A stretch of 64,000 bases of DNA, from the NCBI RefSeq assembly GCF_014127485.1, contig NZ_CP059903.1:1674001-1738000 (forward strand), given 5' to 3'. The notes under the pieces are model-generated. The model did no database searches. It worked only from the letters and a program-made list of their open reading frames with translations, and was not told the origin of the DNA. The position numbers and the translations under genes were made by a program. Source of the DNA: Nocardioides dongkuii. Its GTDB lineage: Bacteria > Actinomycetota > Actinomycetes > Propionibacteriales > Nocardioidaceae. Positions 53,603-62,002 of the stretch are shown in pieces. Positions within the stretch are counted from its first letter, which is position 1, and each line of letters starts with the position of its first letter.

Positions 53603-54184
53603 TCACGGTGTGAGTGCGACGATGACGGCGGCAACACCGAGTGGGACGTCGAGGAACACGCAGAACTCCGCCAGGGATCGGGGCACGACAGCGTCGCGTC
53701 GCCAGTGCGCGACGTCCCAGACGGCATGTGCCGCGAGAGCGGCGCCGACGAGCAGCAGCCCGGCTGTCGGTGAGAGCTGGACGCTGAGGGTGGCGGCACC
53801 GCCGTAGGCGGCCAGGGCCAGTGTCTGCGTGGTCACCGCTGTCGTCCGAGCCCGTCGTAGCGCTGCGACGGCGACCAGGACGGCGCCCGCCGAAGCGGTG
53901 CCGGTCCACCACGGCAACCCCAGGGCCTCGCTGACGAAGACAACGACCGTGGCTCCGATGATGGTCGCCCATGCCACCCAGCGCCGCTCCAGGGCGGCCG
54001 CGGCGAGGTAGCAAAGCGAAGCCGCGACGAGAACGATGGCCACCACCTCGACCTCCACCCCGTTTGCGATCTGCAGCGCCGCTGCTGTCAGGCCGATTCC
54101 TCCAAAGGCCACGGTCGCGGCGTGCGGACGGGCGTGACCGATCTCCGTCGAAGGAATCGATGGCCGGGGCACCTGGTGGGTCAT
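53603..54184 (-). CDS. Membrane protein under TetR control
   Basis: 193 residues with five to six hydrophobic helices (VAFGGIGLTAAALQIANGV, VEVVAIVLVAASLCYLAAA, WATIIGATVVVFVSEALG and others). HAVWDVAHWRRDAVVPRSLAE near the C terminus is a charged loop that contains two His and two Trp residues and is probably the functional site. The ATG overlaps the TetR stop by 4 bases, so the pair form one operon. No homologue of known function recognised. Confidence 0.75.
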   Translation of the reverse strand: MTHQVPRPSIPSTEIGHARPHAATVAFGGIGLTAAALQIANGVEVEVVAIVLVAASLCYLAAAALERRWVAWATIIGATVVVFVSEALGLPWWTGTASAGAVLVAVAALRRARTTAVTTQTLALAAYGGAATLSVQLSPTAGLLLVGAALAAHAVWDVAHWRRDAVVPRSLAEFCVFLDVPLGVAAVIVALTP

Positions 54185-54777
54185 GGCACGGGCCGTCCGG
54201 GTGGGGTGAGGGCAGCGAGCACGGTCGATCGGACGAGTCCCGGCGCCCGGGAGGCGTCGAGCTCGTTGCGGTGCACGGCCACGGACGCGGCGTGGATGAC
54301 GCCCTGGGCAGTAGTGACCTGCCAGTTCAGCGGCATGTCGGTGCGCACGCTGCCCTCGCGGCGGGCGCGTCGCAGGAGACGGGTGAATCTCCGCACCGGC
54401 TTGTCGTGAGCCTCGCGGAGGTCGTGATCGGACAGCGCCTCCTGGGCGGCCATCACCAGTCCGCCGTATCGGTGGGTCACGTGCCAGCTGGCCACCAGGA
54501 GCCGCCCGAGGGCCTCGTGGGCGTCGCCGTCGAGGTCGACCTTCTCGAGCTCGGCATCGGAGACAGCCATCGCGCGGTCGACGACCTGGGTCACCAGCGC
54601 GGCGCGGTTGCCGAAGTGACCGTAGAGCGTGACCCGGCCGACGCCGGCAGCGGCGGCGATGTCGTTGAGGCTGACCGCGGGGTCGACGGCGAGGCACACC
54701 GTGGCGGCGTCAAGGATCGCGGCGATGTTCTTGCGGGCGTCAGCGCGCTTGGGGGCGTCTATCGAGATGGAGCTCAC
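54181..54777 (-). CDS. TetR-family transcriptional regulator
   Basis: 198 residues from the GTG at 54777. DNA-binding N terminus: NIAAILDAATVCLA and NDIAAAAGVGRVTLYGHFGNR, the usual helix-turn-helix with the GxxxxTLYxHFxxR signature. The C-terminal ligand domain is of the TetR_C type. An alternative ATG at 54792 lies within the 24-base operator and would place the ribosome inside the binding site; TACGGT ends 6 bases before the GTG, so a leaderless GTG start is preferred. Likely represses itself and the membrane protein gene. Confidence 0.87.
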   Translation of the reverse strand: MSSISIDAPKRADARKNIAAILDAATVCLAVDPAVSLNDIAAAAGVGRVTLYGHFGNRAALVTQVVDRAMAVSDAELEKVDLDGDAHEALGRLLVASWHVTHRYGGLVMAAQEALSDHDLREAHDKPVRRFTRLLRRARREGSVRTDMPLNWQVTTAQGVIHAASVAVHRNELDASRAPGLVRSTVLAALTPPGRPVP

Positions 54778-54970
54778 GGCTAAACCGTACATATCTGTTC
54801 GGTTTCGCGCTCACCAATTGTTGCGCCGCCGACGGCTTGAGGCGAAGGCCGGGGAGCTCGACGCGCTCGGAGACCTCCGTGAGCAGCAGGACGTCGCAGT
54901 CCATCCTGACGATCAGGGCGAGGTGGCGAGCGTCCCAACGTTCCGCCAGGTTCCAGGTTCCGATGCGCAT
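54740..54970 (-). pseudogene. N-terminal fragment of an endonuclease/exonuclease/phosphatase-family gene
   Basis: The frame starts MRIGTWNLAERWDARH and continues DCDVLLLTEVSE, the first strand and metal-binding Glu of the EEP (exonuclease III / DNase I-like) fold, which needs 220 or more residues. Family resemblance stops near residue 50 (LKPSAAQQLV) and the rest reads through the TetR operator into the tetR gene antisense. It looks like a gene cut off when the TetR segment was joined here. The true remnant is about 54815-54970. Confidence 0.65.
54782..54805. promoter_or_regulatory. TetR operator
   Basis: A 24-base palindrome with outline AAACCGnACAnATnTGTnCGGTTT (20 of 24 positions symmetric). 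It overlaps the predicted -10 box of the tetR gene, so binding would block transcription directly. Confidence 0.8.
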
Positions 54971-55076
54971 GGTCGCAGTGTGGCGTCAGGGGGCAGCGGG
55001 GGAGCGGTGTTCGACACGATCCCAGGGGCGTCAGAGCGCGGGGAGCAGATCTCCTGCGGAATCCCTGCGGAATTTG

Positions 55077-55108
55077 GGTCTCGACAGGCTCGACCACCGA
55101 AGTGGTCG
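55077..55108. repeat. Dispersed-type repeat GTCTCGACA...CGACCACC
   Basis: GGTCTCGACAGGCTCGACCACC followed by GAAGTGGTCG; the last part forms a 7-bp CGACCAC/GTGGTCG stem-loop. The same GTCTCGACA and GCTCGACCACC words recur in the larger element at 58.2-58.3 kb. This is the style of extragenic repeats common in Nocardioides-like genomes (from general knowledge). Confidence 0.6.
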
Positions 55109-55117
55109 GCCAACGGC

Positions 55118-55160
55118 AAAGGGCCCCTGACCTGCAGGTTTGCAGGATCAGGGGCCCTTT
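55118..55160. terminator. glnA terminator
   Basis: AAAGGGCCCCTGA pairs with TCAGGGGCCCTTT, with an inner CCTGCA/TGCAGG extension: 19 paired bases with one bulged A around GGTT. It lies 18 bases beyond the glnA stop. Confidence 0.92.
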
Positions 55161-55177
55161 CAGACCCGGGCCGAGGC

Positions 55178-56602
55178 CTAGATGTCGTAGTACAGCTCGA
55201 ACTCGTGCGGGTGCGGGCGGGCCTGCACGGGCGCGATCTCGGCGGTGCGCTTGAAGTCGATCCACGTCTCGATGAGGTCGGGCGTGAACACGTTGCCCTG
55301 GGTGAGGAACTCGTGGTCGGCCTCGAGGGAGTCGAGGACCGAGTCCAGGCGCGTGGGCACCTGGGCGATGTCGGCCATCTCGTCCGGCGGGAGCTCGTAG
55401 ATGTCCTTGTCGATCGGCGCGGCGGGCTCGATCTTGTTCTTGATGCCGTCGAGGCCGGCCAGCAGCAGCGCCGAGAAGGCGAGGTAGGGGTTCGCCGACG
55501 GGTCGGGGCAGCGGAACTCGATGCGCTTGGCCTTCGGGTTGGAACCCGTGATCGGGATCCGGACGCAGGCCGAGCGGTTGCGCTGGGAGTAGACCAGCGA
55601 GATCGGGGCCTCGAAGCCCGGGACCAGGCGGTGGTAGGAGTTCACCGTCGGGTTGGTGAAGGCCAGCAGCGACGGGGCGTGCTTGAGGATGCCGCCGATG
55701 TAGTAGCGCGCCATGTCGGAGAGGCCGGCGTACCCGGTCTCGTCGTAGAACAGCGGCTCGCCGCCGTTCCAGATCGACTGGTGCACGTGCATGCCCGAGC
55801 CGTTGTCGCCGAAGATCGGCTTCGGCATGAAGGTCGCGGTCTTGCCGTTGCGCCAGGCGACGTTCTTGACGATGTACTTGAACTTCATGACGTCGTCGGC
55901 GGCCTGGAGCAGCTCGCTGAAGCGGTAGTTGATCTCCGCCTGGCCGGCGGTGCCGACCTCGTGGTGGGCACGCTCGACCAGCAGGCCGGAGCGCTCCATC
56001 TCGATGACCATCTCGTCGCGGAGCTCACCGAAGTGGTCGGTGGGCGCGACGGGGAAGTAGCCACCCTTGTACTTGACCTTGTAGCCGCGGTTGTCGTTGG
56101 CGAACTCGTCGCCGGTGTTCCAGGCGCCGGCCGAGGAGTTGATCTCGTAGTAGCCGGCGTTCGCCTTGGTCTCGAAGCGCACGTTGTCGAAGACGTAGAA
56201 CTCGGCCTCCGGCGCGAAGTACGCCGTGTCGCCGATGCCCGTCGTGGCGAGGTACGCCATCGCCTTGCGCGCGATGTTGCGCGGGTCGCGGGAGTAGGCC
56301 TCGCCGGTGAGCGGGTCGTGGATGAAGAAGTTGACCACCAGCGTCTTCGCCGTGCGGAACGGGTCGATGTACGCCGTGGTCGGGTCCGGGAACAGCGACA
56401 TGTCGGACTCGTGGATCGCCTGGAAGCCACGGATCGAGGAGCCGTCGAAGCTCAGGCCGTCGTCGAAGACCGACTGGTCGAACGAGGAGACCGGGACCGT
56501 GAAGTGCTGCATGATGCCCGGCAGGTCGCAGAAGCGGACGTCGACCATCTCGACGCCCTCATCCTTGACGTACTTGAGCAGCTCGTCGCTGTTCTGGAAC
56601 AT
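55178..56602 (-). CDS. glnA: Glutamine synthetase type I
   Basis: 474 residues, full length GSI-beta. Makes glutamine from glutamate, ammonia and ATP; a dodecamer in the cytosol. Landmarks: [36 protein letters not shown] (metal sites), [12 protein letters not shown] and the adenylylation loop [10 protein letters not shown] with the modifiable Tyr. The first gene of the lipB-lipA-DUF4191-RDD-glnA block, whose order matches M. tuberculosis glnA1. ATG start; ribosome site AAGGAGG upstream. Expression should be set by a GlnR box 99 bases before the start, and activity by adenylylation. Confidence 0.97.
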   Translation of the reverse strand: MFQNSDELLKYVKDEGVEMVDVRFCDLPGIMQHFTVPVSSFDQSVFDDGLSFDGSSIRGFQAIHESDMSLFPDPTTAYIDPFRTAKTLVVNFFIHDPLTGEAYSRDPRNIARKAMAYLATTGIGDTAYFAPEAEFYVFDNVRFETKANAGYYEINSSAGAWNTGDEFANDNRGYKVKYKGGYFPVAPTDHFGELRDEMVIEMERSGLLVERAHHEVGTAGQAEINYRFSELLQAADDVMKFKYIVKNVAWRNGKTATFMPKPIFGDNGSGMHVHQSIWNGGEPLFYDETGYAGLSDMARYYIGGILKHAPSLLAFTNPTVNSYHRLVPGFEAPISLVYSQRNRSACVRIPITGSNPKAKRIEFRCPDPSANPYLAFSALLLAGLDGIKNKIEPAAPIDKDIYELPPDEMADIAQVPTRLDSVLDSLEADHEFLTQGNVFTPDLIETWIDFKRTAEIAPVQARPHPHEFELYYDI

Positions 56603-56700
56603 TCATCCTCCTTGGCGGCGGGTGTTCCCGCTGCCGGCAGATCAGGGTGTGGACCGGCGCGACGGTGCGCCGATCGATGCACGAACCTAATACGTCGGCG

Positions 56701-56738
56701 GTTTCGGGACCGTACCCACCATGTTTCCACGATGTAAC
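56701..56738. promoter_or_regulatory. GlnR box of glnA
   Basis: Read on the minus strand: GTTAC-N6-GAAAC-N6-GGTAC-N6-GAAAC, a complete double a-b site matching the actinobacterial GlnR consensus gTnAc-n6-GaAAc with exact 6-base spacers. It lies about 99-136 bases before the glnA start and only 48 bases from the divergent RDD gene start. Confidence 0.92.
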
Positions 56739-56785
56739 AGGTGGTCCCCGCGAGGGGGGTCGAGCGCGCCATCTACGCTGCTCGG

Positions 56786-57196
56786 GTGAGCTCCGTGCCC
56801 TTCGAGACGACCACCTGGGCACGACGCGTGGGAGCGCTGGTGGTCGACTGGATCGCCTCCACCCTCGTCGTCATCGCGTTCGTCGGCCTCGACGAGTACG
56901 GCCAGACCGGCAGCCCGGCGCAGGCGCTGGTGCTCGGCGTCTACGTGCTGGAGTCGGCGCTCCTCACCGCCCTGGTCGGCGGCTCGTTCGGCAAGCTGGT
57001 GACCCGGCTGCGCGTCGTCCGCGCGAACGGCGACCCGCGGCCGCCCGGCCTGCTCCAGTCGCTGGTCCGCTCGGTGCTGGTGGCGCTGGTCATCCCGCCG
57101 CTGGTCTACCGGCCCGACGGGCGCGGCCTGCACGACATGGTGGCGGGGACCGCCACCGTCGACCTGCAGACCTGGCGTCGCCTGGCCGGGCGCTGA
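56786..57196 (+). CDS. RDD-family membrane protein
   Basis: 136 residues from the GTG at 56786. RDD hallmark RRVGALVVDWIAS near the N terminus and three to four membrane helices, ending in the conserved LVYRPDGRGLHDMVAGT. TACGCT ends 6 bases before the GTG, suggesting a leaderless mRNA. Corresponds in position to Rv2219A of M. tuberculosis, divergent from glnA. Its role is unknown; some RDD proteins are linked to ion transport or DNA/protein import. Confidence 0.88.
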   Translation: MSSVPFETTTWARRVGALVVDWIASTLVVIAFVGLDEYGQTGSPAQALVLGVYVLESALLTALVGGSFGKLVTRLRVVRANGDPRPPGLLQSLVRSVLVALVIPPLVYRPDGRGLHDMVAGTATVDLQTWRRLAGR

Positions 57197-57270
57197 CGGA
57201 CCTCCCGCAGCCGGTTTCGGCTGGGTGGTCGATGGCTAGGCTGGCCGTGCCCCCTGACGAAAGGCTCCAC

Positions 57271-58146
57271 ATGTCCCGCCGCACGCTCCCTGCCCGCCTC
57301 ACCGCCCGGCGCCTCGCCGTGGCTGCCGTCGCGCCCCTCGCCCTCGGCACGCTCGTGGCGTGCGGAGGTGATGACGGGGGCACGACCGCGAAGGAGCCGG
57401 CGGCCTCGTCCTCGCCCTCCGAGGAGTCCTCGGAGTCCGCCGACGCCGAGCCCACGGAGGACACCGCCGTGGCCGCGGGCGAGGAGATCGAGCCCGAGGA
57501 GTTCATGGACATCTTCGAGGCCGCGTTCGACGAGGCCACCACCGCGCACGTGACCATGGACATGAGCAGCGCCGCCGGGAGCATCGAGGCGGAGGGCGAC
57601 GCCGACTACACCACGACCCCGCCCGACATGACGCTGGAGATGGGCGGCGCCGCGCTGCAGGGACAGACCATGGACATGCGCCTGGTCGACGGCGTGATGT
57701 ACATGAAGATGCCGGCGATGGGCGAGAAGTTCGTCAAGCTCGACCTCAACGACCCCAACAACCCGCTCGGCCCCGGCCTGACCAACCAGCTCGACCCGCG
57801 CGGGATGTTCGACTCCTTCGGCGACAGCCTCGACGAGGTCGTCTACCAGGGCGAGGAGGACGTCGACGGCGAGACCACCGACGCGTACGCCGTGACGGTG
57901 GACGCCGAGACGGTCCTCAAGTCGCAGGGCCAGGAGATCCCGCCCGGGATCGAGATCCCCGAGCAGATCACCTACGTGATGAACTTCGACGAGGACGGCC
58001 GCTACCGGCGGATGGTCGTCGAGATGGGGGAGGCCCTCGGCGACGTGACGATGGACTTCACCGACTGGGGCGCCGACGTCACCATCGAGGCCCCGCCGAA
58101 GAACCAGGTCACCGACTTCCCCGGCGGCGGCACCGCCGCCGGCTGA
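57271..58146 (+). CDS. LppX/LolA-like lipoprotein
   Basis: 291 residues. Signal peptide with lipobox LGTLVACG (lipidated Cys), a Ser/Glu-rich linker (AASSSPSEESSESADAEPTE) and a beta-rich domain with the pattern ATTAHVTMDMSSAAGSIEAE, ADYTTTPPDMTLEM, MRLVDGVMYMKMP and YVMNFDEDGRYRRMVVEM. This is the open U-shaped beta-sheet fold of LppX, LprG and LolA, which carry lipids across the periplasm-like space. ATG with GAAAGG. It lies between the RDD gene and DUF4191, where M. tuberculosis has no such gene. Confidence 0.85.
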   Translation: MSRRTLPARLTARRLAVAAVAPLALGTLVACGGDDGGTTAKEPAASSSPSEESSESADAEPTEDTAVAAGEEIEPEEFMDIFEAAFDEATTAHVTMDMSSAAGSIEAEGDADYTTTPPDMTLEMGGAALQGQTMDMRLVDGVMYMKMPAMGEKFVKLDLNDPNNPLGPGLTNQLDPRGMFDSFGDSLDEVVYQGEEDVDGETTDAYAVTVDAETVLKSQGQEIPPGIEIPEQITYVMNFDEDGRYRRMVVEMGEALGDVTMDFTDWGADVTIEAPPKNQVTDFPGGGTAAG

Positions 58147-58179
58147 TCCCGCTCGCTGCTCGGCCACCGGGGGCTCGTT

Positions 58180-58314
58180 GGTCGAGCAGGGAAGGCGCGC
58201 AGCGCCTGACCGTTGTCGAGACCGGGTGGGCCGTCGTACGGCGGCGGTCTATGCCCTGCCTTCGCTGCGGGGGTCTCGACACCGCTCGTCGCTGGCGCTC
58301 CTCGCTGCTCGACC
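58180..58314. repeat. Large inverted-repeat element
   Basis: Outer arms GGTCGAGCA / TGCTCGACC (58180-58188, 58306-58314) and inner arms TGTCGAGACC / GGTCTCGACA (58214-58223, 58272-58281), separated by GC-rich DNA with no gene. Shares its words with the smaller repeat near 55.1 kb. It sits between the lipoprotein gene and the convergent DUF4191 gene and has no coding capacity. Confidence 0.75.
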
Positions 58315-58351
58315 ACCGGCTGGCCCGTGATGGTCGGTGGGCTGCGGTGGA

Positions 58352-59059
58352 TCAGCGGCCGCGTTGGTTGCCCCGCATCCCCTTCATGCTGGTGGGGACG
58401 GGGCCCTTCGGCAGCGGGACCGCGGAGCGGCGCGCGTCGATCGCCTTGAGCCGGTTCAAGATGTCGGTGAGCTCGGGGCCCTTCACCTGGCGCCCGAGCT
58501 TCTGGACGGTGCGCACCAGCTTCGCCAGCGGGACCTCGTCCTCGCCGTTGCCGCACACGATCTCGTGGATCGGGGTGCCGGGGGCGACCCGGTCGTGCTT
58601 GCGGTGCTCGCTGGCGAGCAGCTGGCGCACGCGGGGGCCGTTGCCCTCGCCGATCAGCACGATGCCGGGAGGGCCGACCACCCGGTGCACGACGTCCTGC
58701 TGGCGGTTGAAGGCGATCGCGGGCTCGGTGACCCAGCCGCGGCGCAGCATCCGGAGGGCGGCCGCGGCCGCGCCGGGCTGCCCCTCCATCTGGGCGTACG
58801 CCGACCGCTGGGCGCGACGTCCGAACAGGATCATCGCCGCGAGCAGGCCGAAGAGCAGCCCGCCGACGACGGCGAGGATCCACTCGATGATGCCGGAGCC
58901 GGGGAGCACCTTGAAGACCGTGAAGCCGATCGCGCCGGCGACCAGGAAGGTCGCGATCAGCACCAGGCCGATCCGGGGGTCGGTCTTCTTGGTCAGCCGG
59001 TAGGTCTCGACGAGCTGCTTGCGCCGGCTCATCTCAGCCGGAGCGGTCGGGGTAGCCAT
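58352..59059 (-). CDS. DUF4191-family membrane protein
   Basis: 235 residues. Two N-terminal membrane helices (IGLVLIATFLVAGAIGFTVF; WILAVVGGLLFGLLAAMIL), then a cytosolic domain with YAQMEGQPGAAAAALRMLRR and VVGPPGIVLIGEGNGPRVR. Actinobacteria-specific family of unknown function, placed next to lipA in many genomes (Rv2219 in M. tuberculosis). ATG start; 49 bases after the lipA stop on the same strand, so probably cotranscribed. Confidence 0.92.
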   Translation of the reverse strand: MATPTAPAEMSRRKQLVETYRLTKKTDPRIGLVLIATFLVAGAIGFTVFKVLPGSGIIEWILAVVGGLLFGLLAAMILFGRRAQRSAYAQMEGQPGAAAAALRMLRRGWVTEPAIAFNRQQDVVHRVVGPPGIVLIGEGNGPRVRQLLASEHRKHDRVAPGTPIHEIVCGNGEDEVPLAKLVRTVQKLGRQVKGPELTDILNRLKAIDARRSAVPLPKGPVPTSMKGMRGNQRGR

Positions 59060-59108
59060 GGGTGGCGCTGCCTTGTCTGTTCGAGTGGGTCGCGGTGGTC
59101 GCGCGGGG

Positions 59109-60050
59109 TCAGGCGGAGACGCCCTGGCGGGCGTCCATGGCCTGACGGTACAGCCGCCCGGCGCGGTAGGACGAACGCACCAGCGGGCCGGACATGACGC
59201 CCGAGAAGCCGATCTCGTCGGCCTCGGCCTTGAGCTCCACGAACTCCTCCGGCTTCACCCAGCGCTCGACCGGGTGGTGGCGCACGGAGGGGCGGAGGTA
59301 CTGGGTGATGGTGATCAGCTCGCAGCCGGCGTCGTGCAGGTCGCGCAGCGCCTGGCTGACCTCCTCGCGGGTCTCACCCATGCCGAGGATCAGGTTGGAC
59401 TTGGTGACCAGCCCGAAGTCGCGGGCCTGGGTGATGACGTCGAGGGAGCGCTCGTAGCGGAACGCCGGGCGGATCCGCTTGAAGATCCGCGGCACCGTCT
59501 CGACGTTGTGGGCCAGCACCTCCGGGCGCGACTCGAAGACCTCGCGCAGCAGGTCGGGCTTGCCGTTGAAGTCGGGGATCAGGTTCTCGACGCCGGTCTC
59601 GGGGTTGAGCTCGTGGATGGCGCGCACCGCCTCGGCGTAGAGCCAGGCGCCGCCGTCCTCCAGGTCGTCGCGGGCGACGCCGGTGATCGTGGCGTAGCGC
59701 AGGCCCATCTTCTGCACCGACTCCGCGACCCGGCGCGGCTCGTCGCGGTCGAGCGGCTGCGGCTTGCCGGTGTCGATCTGGCAGAAGTCGCAGCGGCGGG
59801 TGCACTGGTCGCCGCCGATGAGGAAGGTCGCCTCGCGGTCCTCCCAGCACTCGAAGATGTTGGGGCAGCCCGCCTCCTGGCAGACCGTGTGCAGCCCCTC
59901 GGACTTCACCAGGCCCATCAGCTCCTGGTACTCCGGGCCCATCTTGGCCCGGGTCTTGATCCAGGCCGGCTTGCGCTCGATGGGGGTCTCGGCGTTGCGG
60001 ACCTCGAGGCGGAGGAGCTTGCGACCTTCAGGAGCGGGGGCTTGTGTCAC
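59109..60050 (-). CDS. lipA: Lipoyl synthase
   Basis: 313 residues. A radical-SAM enzyme that inserts two sulfur atoms into protein-bound octanoyl groups. Both iron-sulfur cluster motifs are intact: auxiliary [13 protein letters not shown] and radical-[13 protein letters not shown] (CxxxCxxC); the C-terminal RSSYRA provides the auxiliary cluster Ser. Works after LipB, encoded 3 kb away. GTG start; TACAGT ends 8 bases before it, so the mRNA may be leaderless. Confidence 0.97.
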   Translation of the reverse strand: MTQAPAPEGRKLLRLEVRNAETPIERKPAWIKTRAKMGPEYQELMGLVKSEGLHTVCQEAGCPNIFECWEDREATFLIGGDQCTRRCDFCQIDTGKPQPLDRDEPRRVAESVQKMGLRYATITGVARDDLEDGGAWLYAEAVRAIHELNPETGVENLIPDFNGKPDLLREVFESRPEVLAHNVETVPRIFKRIRPAFRYERSLDVITQARDFGLVTKSNLILGMGETREEVSQALRDLHDAGCELITITQYLRPSVRHHPVERWVKPEEFVELKAEADEIGFSGVMSGPLVRSSYRAGRLYRQAMDARQGVSA

Positions 60051-60116
60051 GTGGACAAACTGTACGCCGGGGGACCAGGCCGCGGGCCGCGGCCGTGACC
60101 TCGTCCCTCGACATCT

Positions 60117-60134
60117 GGTAACCCTGGGGTTACC
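60117..60134. promoter_or_regulatory. ArsR-type operator palindrome
   Basis: GGTAACCCTGGGGTTACC: GGTAACC and GGTTACC are exact complements around CTGG. It ends 8 bases before the regulator ATG and overlaps a TACCTT -10 hexamer (60131-60136), so binding would block the promoter. Confidence 0.85.
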
Positions 60135-60142
60135 TTTTGGGG

Positions 60143-60526
60143 ATGGACGTCTTCGGGGTGCTCGCCGACCCGCTGCGCCGCTCGCTCCTGGAGCGGCTGG
60201 CGGCGGGTCCGTCGCGGGTCGTCGACCTCGCCGCGGCGTACGACGTCTCGCGTCCGGCGATCAGCAAGCACCTGCGGCTGCTGACCGACGCCGGCCTGGT
60301 CACGGCCACCGACCGGGGCCGCGAGCGGCACTACGCGCTGCGCCCCGACGGGCTGGGTCCGGTCCGGCGCCTGCTCGACGTCCTGACCCCCGCACCGGCC
60401 GGGCCGGGCGCGGTCATGGCGCAGGCGCTCGACGCGCTGGACACCGAGGTGCGCCGCACGGTCCGCGATCGGCGCGCAGCCGAGGCGCCCGGCGTACCCG
60501 CCCGATCCGAGGAGGAGTCCGCATGA
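60143..60526 (+). CDS. ArsR-family transcriptional regulator
   Basis: 127 residues. [21 protein letters not shown] opens the winged helix, then [20 protein letters not shown] (recognition helix) and [18 protein letters not shown] (wing). No cysteine cluster for metal sensing. The ATG lies 6 bases after a TACCTT -10 box, suggesting a leaderless mRNA; an upstream TTG in frame is unlikely. Coupled by ATGA overlap to the AHSA1/SRPBCC gene. Pairs of this type sense small organic ligands. Confidence 0.92.
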   Translation: MDVFGVLADPLRRSLLERLAAGPSRVVDLAAAYDVSRPAISKHLRLLTDAGLVTATDRGRERHYALRPDGLGPVRRLLDVLTPAPAGPGAVMAQALDALDTEVRRTVRDRRAAEAPGVPARSEEESA

Positions 60527-61026
60527 CCCGCACGCCCACCGGCCGCATCGACCACGACGACGGCGTCCGCACCCTGGTCCTCACCCGCACCTTCGCCGCA
60601 CCGATCGAGGACGTCTGGGCCGCGGTGACCGAGCCCGGGCGGCTGGCCCGCTGGATCGGCACGTACGACGGCGACCCGGCGTCCGGCCGGGTGTCCTTCC
60701 GGATGACGGCCGAGGACGGCGCGCCGGCCGAGGAGATGGAGATCGTCGAGTGCGTGCCCCCGCACACGCTGAGGGTCGTCTCGCACGTCGGGGAGGACCG
60801 GTGGTCCCTCGAGCTCGCGCTCGCCGAGGCCGACGGCGTCACCACGCTGACCTTCGCCCAGCCCGGCATCGACCCGGTGCAGGCCGAGAGCGTCGGCCCC
60901 GGCTGGGAGTACTACCTCGACCGGCTGGGCGCCGCCGAGACCGGGGGAGAGGTCGCCGCGATCGACTTCGACCGCGACTACTACCCGGCAATGCAGGAGC
61001 ACTACCGGGCGCAGGCCACGCCCTGA
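60523..61026 (+). CDS. SRPBCC / AHSA1-type ligand-binding protein
   Basis: 167 residues with the helix-grip fold: LVLTRTFAAPIEDVWAAVTE, LARWIGTYDGDP, then MEIVECVPPHTLRVVSH and WEYYLDRLGA. The family binds hydrophobic ligands and, in ArsR-AHSA1 operons, may act as a ligand scavenger or chaperone; the specific ligand is unknown. ATG overlaps the regulator stop; GGAGGAG lies 6 bases upstream. Confidence 0.9.
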   Translation: MTRTPTGRIDHDDGVRTLVLTRTFAAPIEDVWAAVTEPGRLARWIGTYDGDPASGRVSFRMTAEDGAPAEEMEIVECVPPHTLRVVSHVGEDRWSLELALAEADGVTTLTFAQPGIDPVQAESVGPGWEYYLDRLGAAETGGEVAAIDFDRDYYPAMQEHYRAQATP

Positions 61027-61045
61027 GACCGGCCCTGACGCCCGC

Positions 61046-62002
61046 TCAGGGCACGTCGCGGCGGCGGAACGACGCCACCGACGCCACGCCGGCGGCGAGC
61101 AGCAGCACCCCGTAGTACGTCGCGCCGCTCCCCAGCGACAGATCGCGGTCGGGGTCGCACTCCGACCCCTCGGCCGGGTCTTCCGCGCGTCGGTTCCAGC
61201 AGGGCTCCGGCGTCTCGACCGAGTACGTCGTGCCGTTGCGCAGCACCGCCTCGAGGTTGCTGCCGGGCTGCCAGCGCCCTTCGAGGCCGACGACCGCGAT
61301 GACCATCCCGCCGACGATCGTGAACGCGAACAGCACGCCGATGGTCGCGACCGTGCTGCGGAACAGCATCGTCAGCGCGTAGCCGGCGAGCGCTGCCGCG
61401 GCGGCGACCAGCGCGCCGCGCAGGCCGTACTCGATGGAGTCCCTCAGCACGCCGGGTCCCGGCGGAAGGTCGCGGGAGCGCGCGACCACCCCGAGCACGA
61501 GCCAGTACGCCGTCGACACCACGGCCGTGACGAGGAACGCGACCCCCGTGACCACGAGCGCCTTCGCCGCCCAGACGCGGCTGCGGCGTGGCTCGAAGAG
61601 CAGCTGGTTGCTCATCGACCCGCTGCTCCAGTCGTGCCCGACGAACGTGGTCCCGAGCAGCATCATCAGCAGCACCAGCACCGTGACCACGGTCATCCCG
61701 GAGCCGAACTCGCGCTCGTTGCCCAGGCTGAGCGGCTCGCGGGCGGTGTACCAGCCGATGACCGTGTCCTCGCACAGCTCGGCGGACTCGACGCCGAGCC
61801 GCCCTGGGTTTCGCTCGCAGCGCCGGATCTCCCGGGCCCCGTTCTCCCGGGCCGTCGCCATCTCGCCGTCGGAGACCGGGCGGGTGTTGAACGCCGTCAC
61901 GGCCGCGAGGACGGCCGGGACGACGACGGCGCCCACCAGCAGCAGCAGCACGGCCCGGCGCCAGCGCAGCCGGGTGAGCTCGACCCGGAGCAGGGCGGTC
62001 AC
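61046..62002 (-). CDS. ABC-2 type transporter permease
   Basis: 318 residues. First helix AVLLLLVGAVVVPAVLAAV, a long extracytoplasmic loop with two paired cysteines (REIRRCERNPG; AELCEDTVIG), then five helices, with VGHDWSSGSMSNQLLFEPRR as coupling region. A second Cys pair (ETPEPCWNRR; GSECDPDRD) lies near the C terminus. The GTG overlaps the ATPase stop by 4 bases. Likely a bacitracin-type or multidrug exporter half. Confidence 0.88.
   Translation of the reverse strand: MTALLRVELTRLRWRRAVLLLLVGAVVVPAVLAAVTAFNTRPVSDGEMATARENGAREIRRCERNPGRLGVESAELCEDTVIGWYTAREPLSLGNEREFGSGMTVVTVLVLLMMLLGTTFVGHDWSSGSMSNQLLFEPRRSRVWAAKALVVTGVAFLVTAVVSTAYWLVLGVVARSRDLPPGPGVLRDSIEYGLRGALVAAAAALAGYALTMLFRSTVATIGVLFAFTIVGGMVIAVVGLEGRWQPGSNLEAVLRNGTTYSVETPEPCWNRRAEDPAEGSECDPDRDLSLGSGATYYGVLLLAAGVASVASFRRRDVP

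Noticed and set aside
53221..53613. Several 60-235-codon frames in the gene-free stretch after the glutaminase
   Set aside because: No ribosome sites, no conserved motifs, and no codon bias consistent with neighbouring genes.
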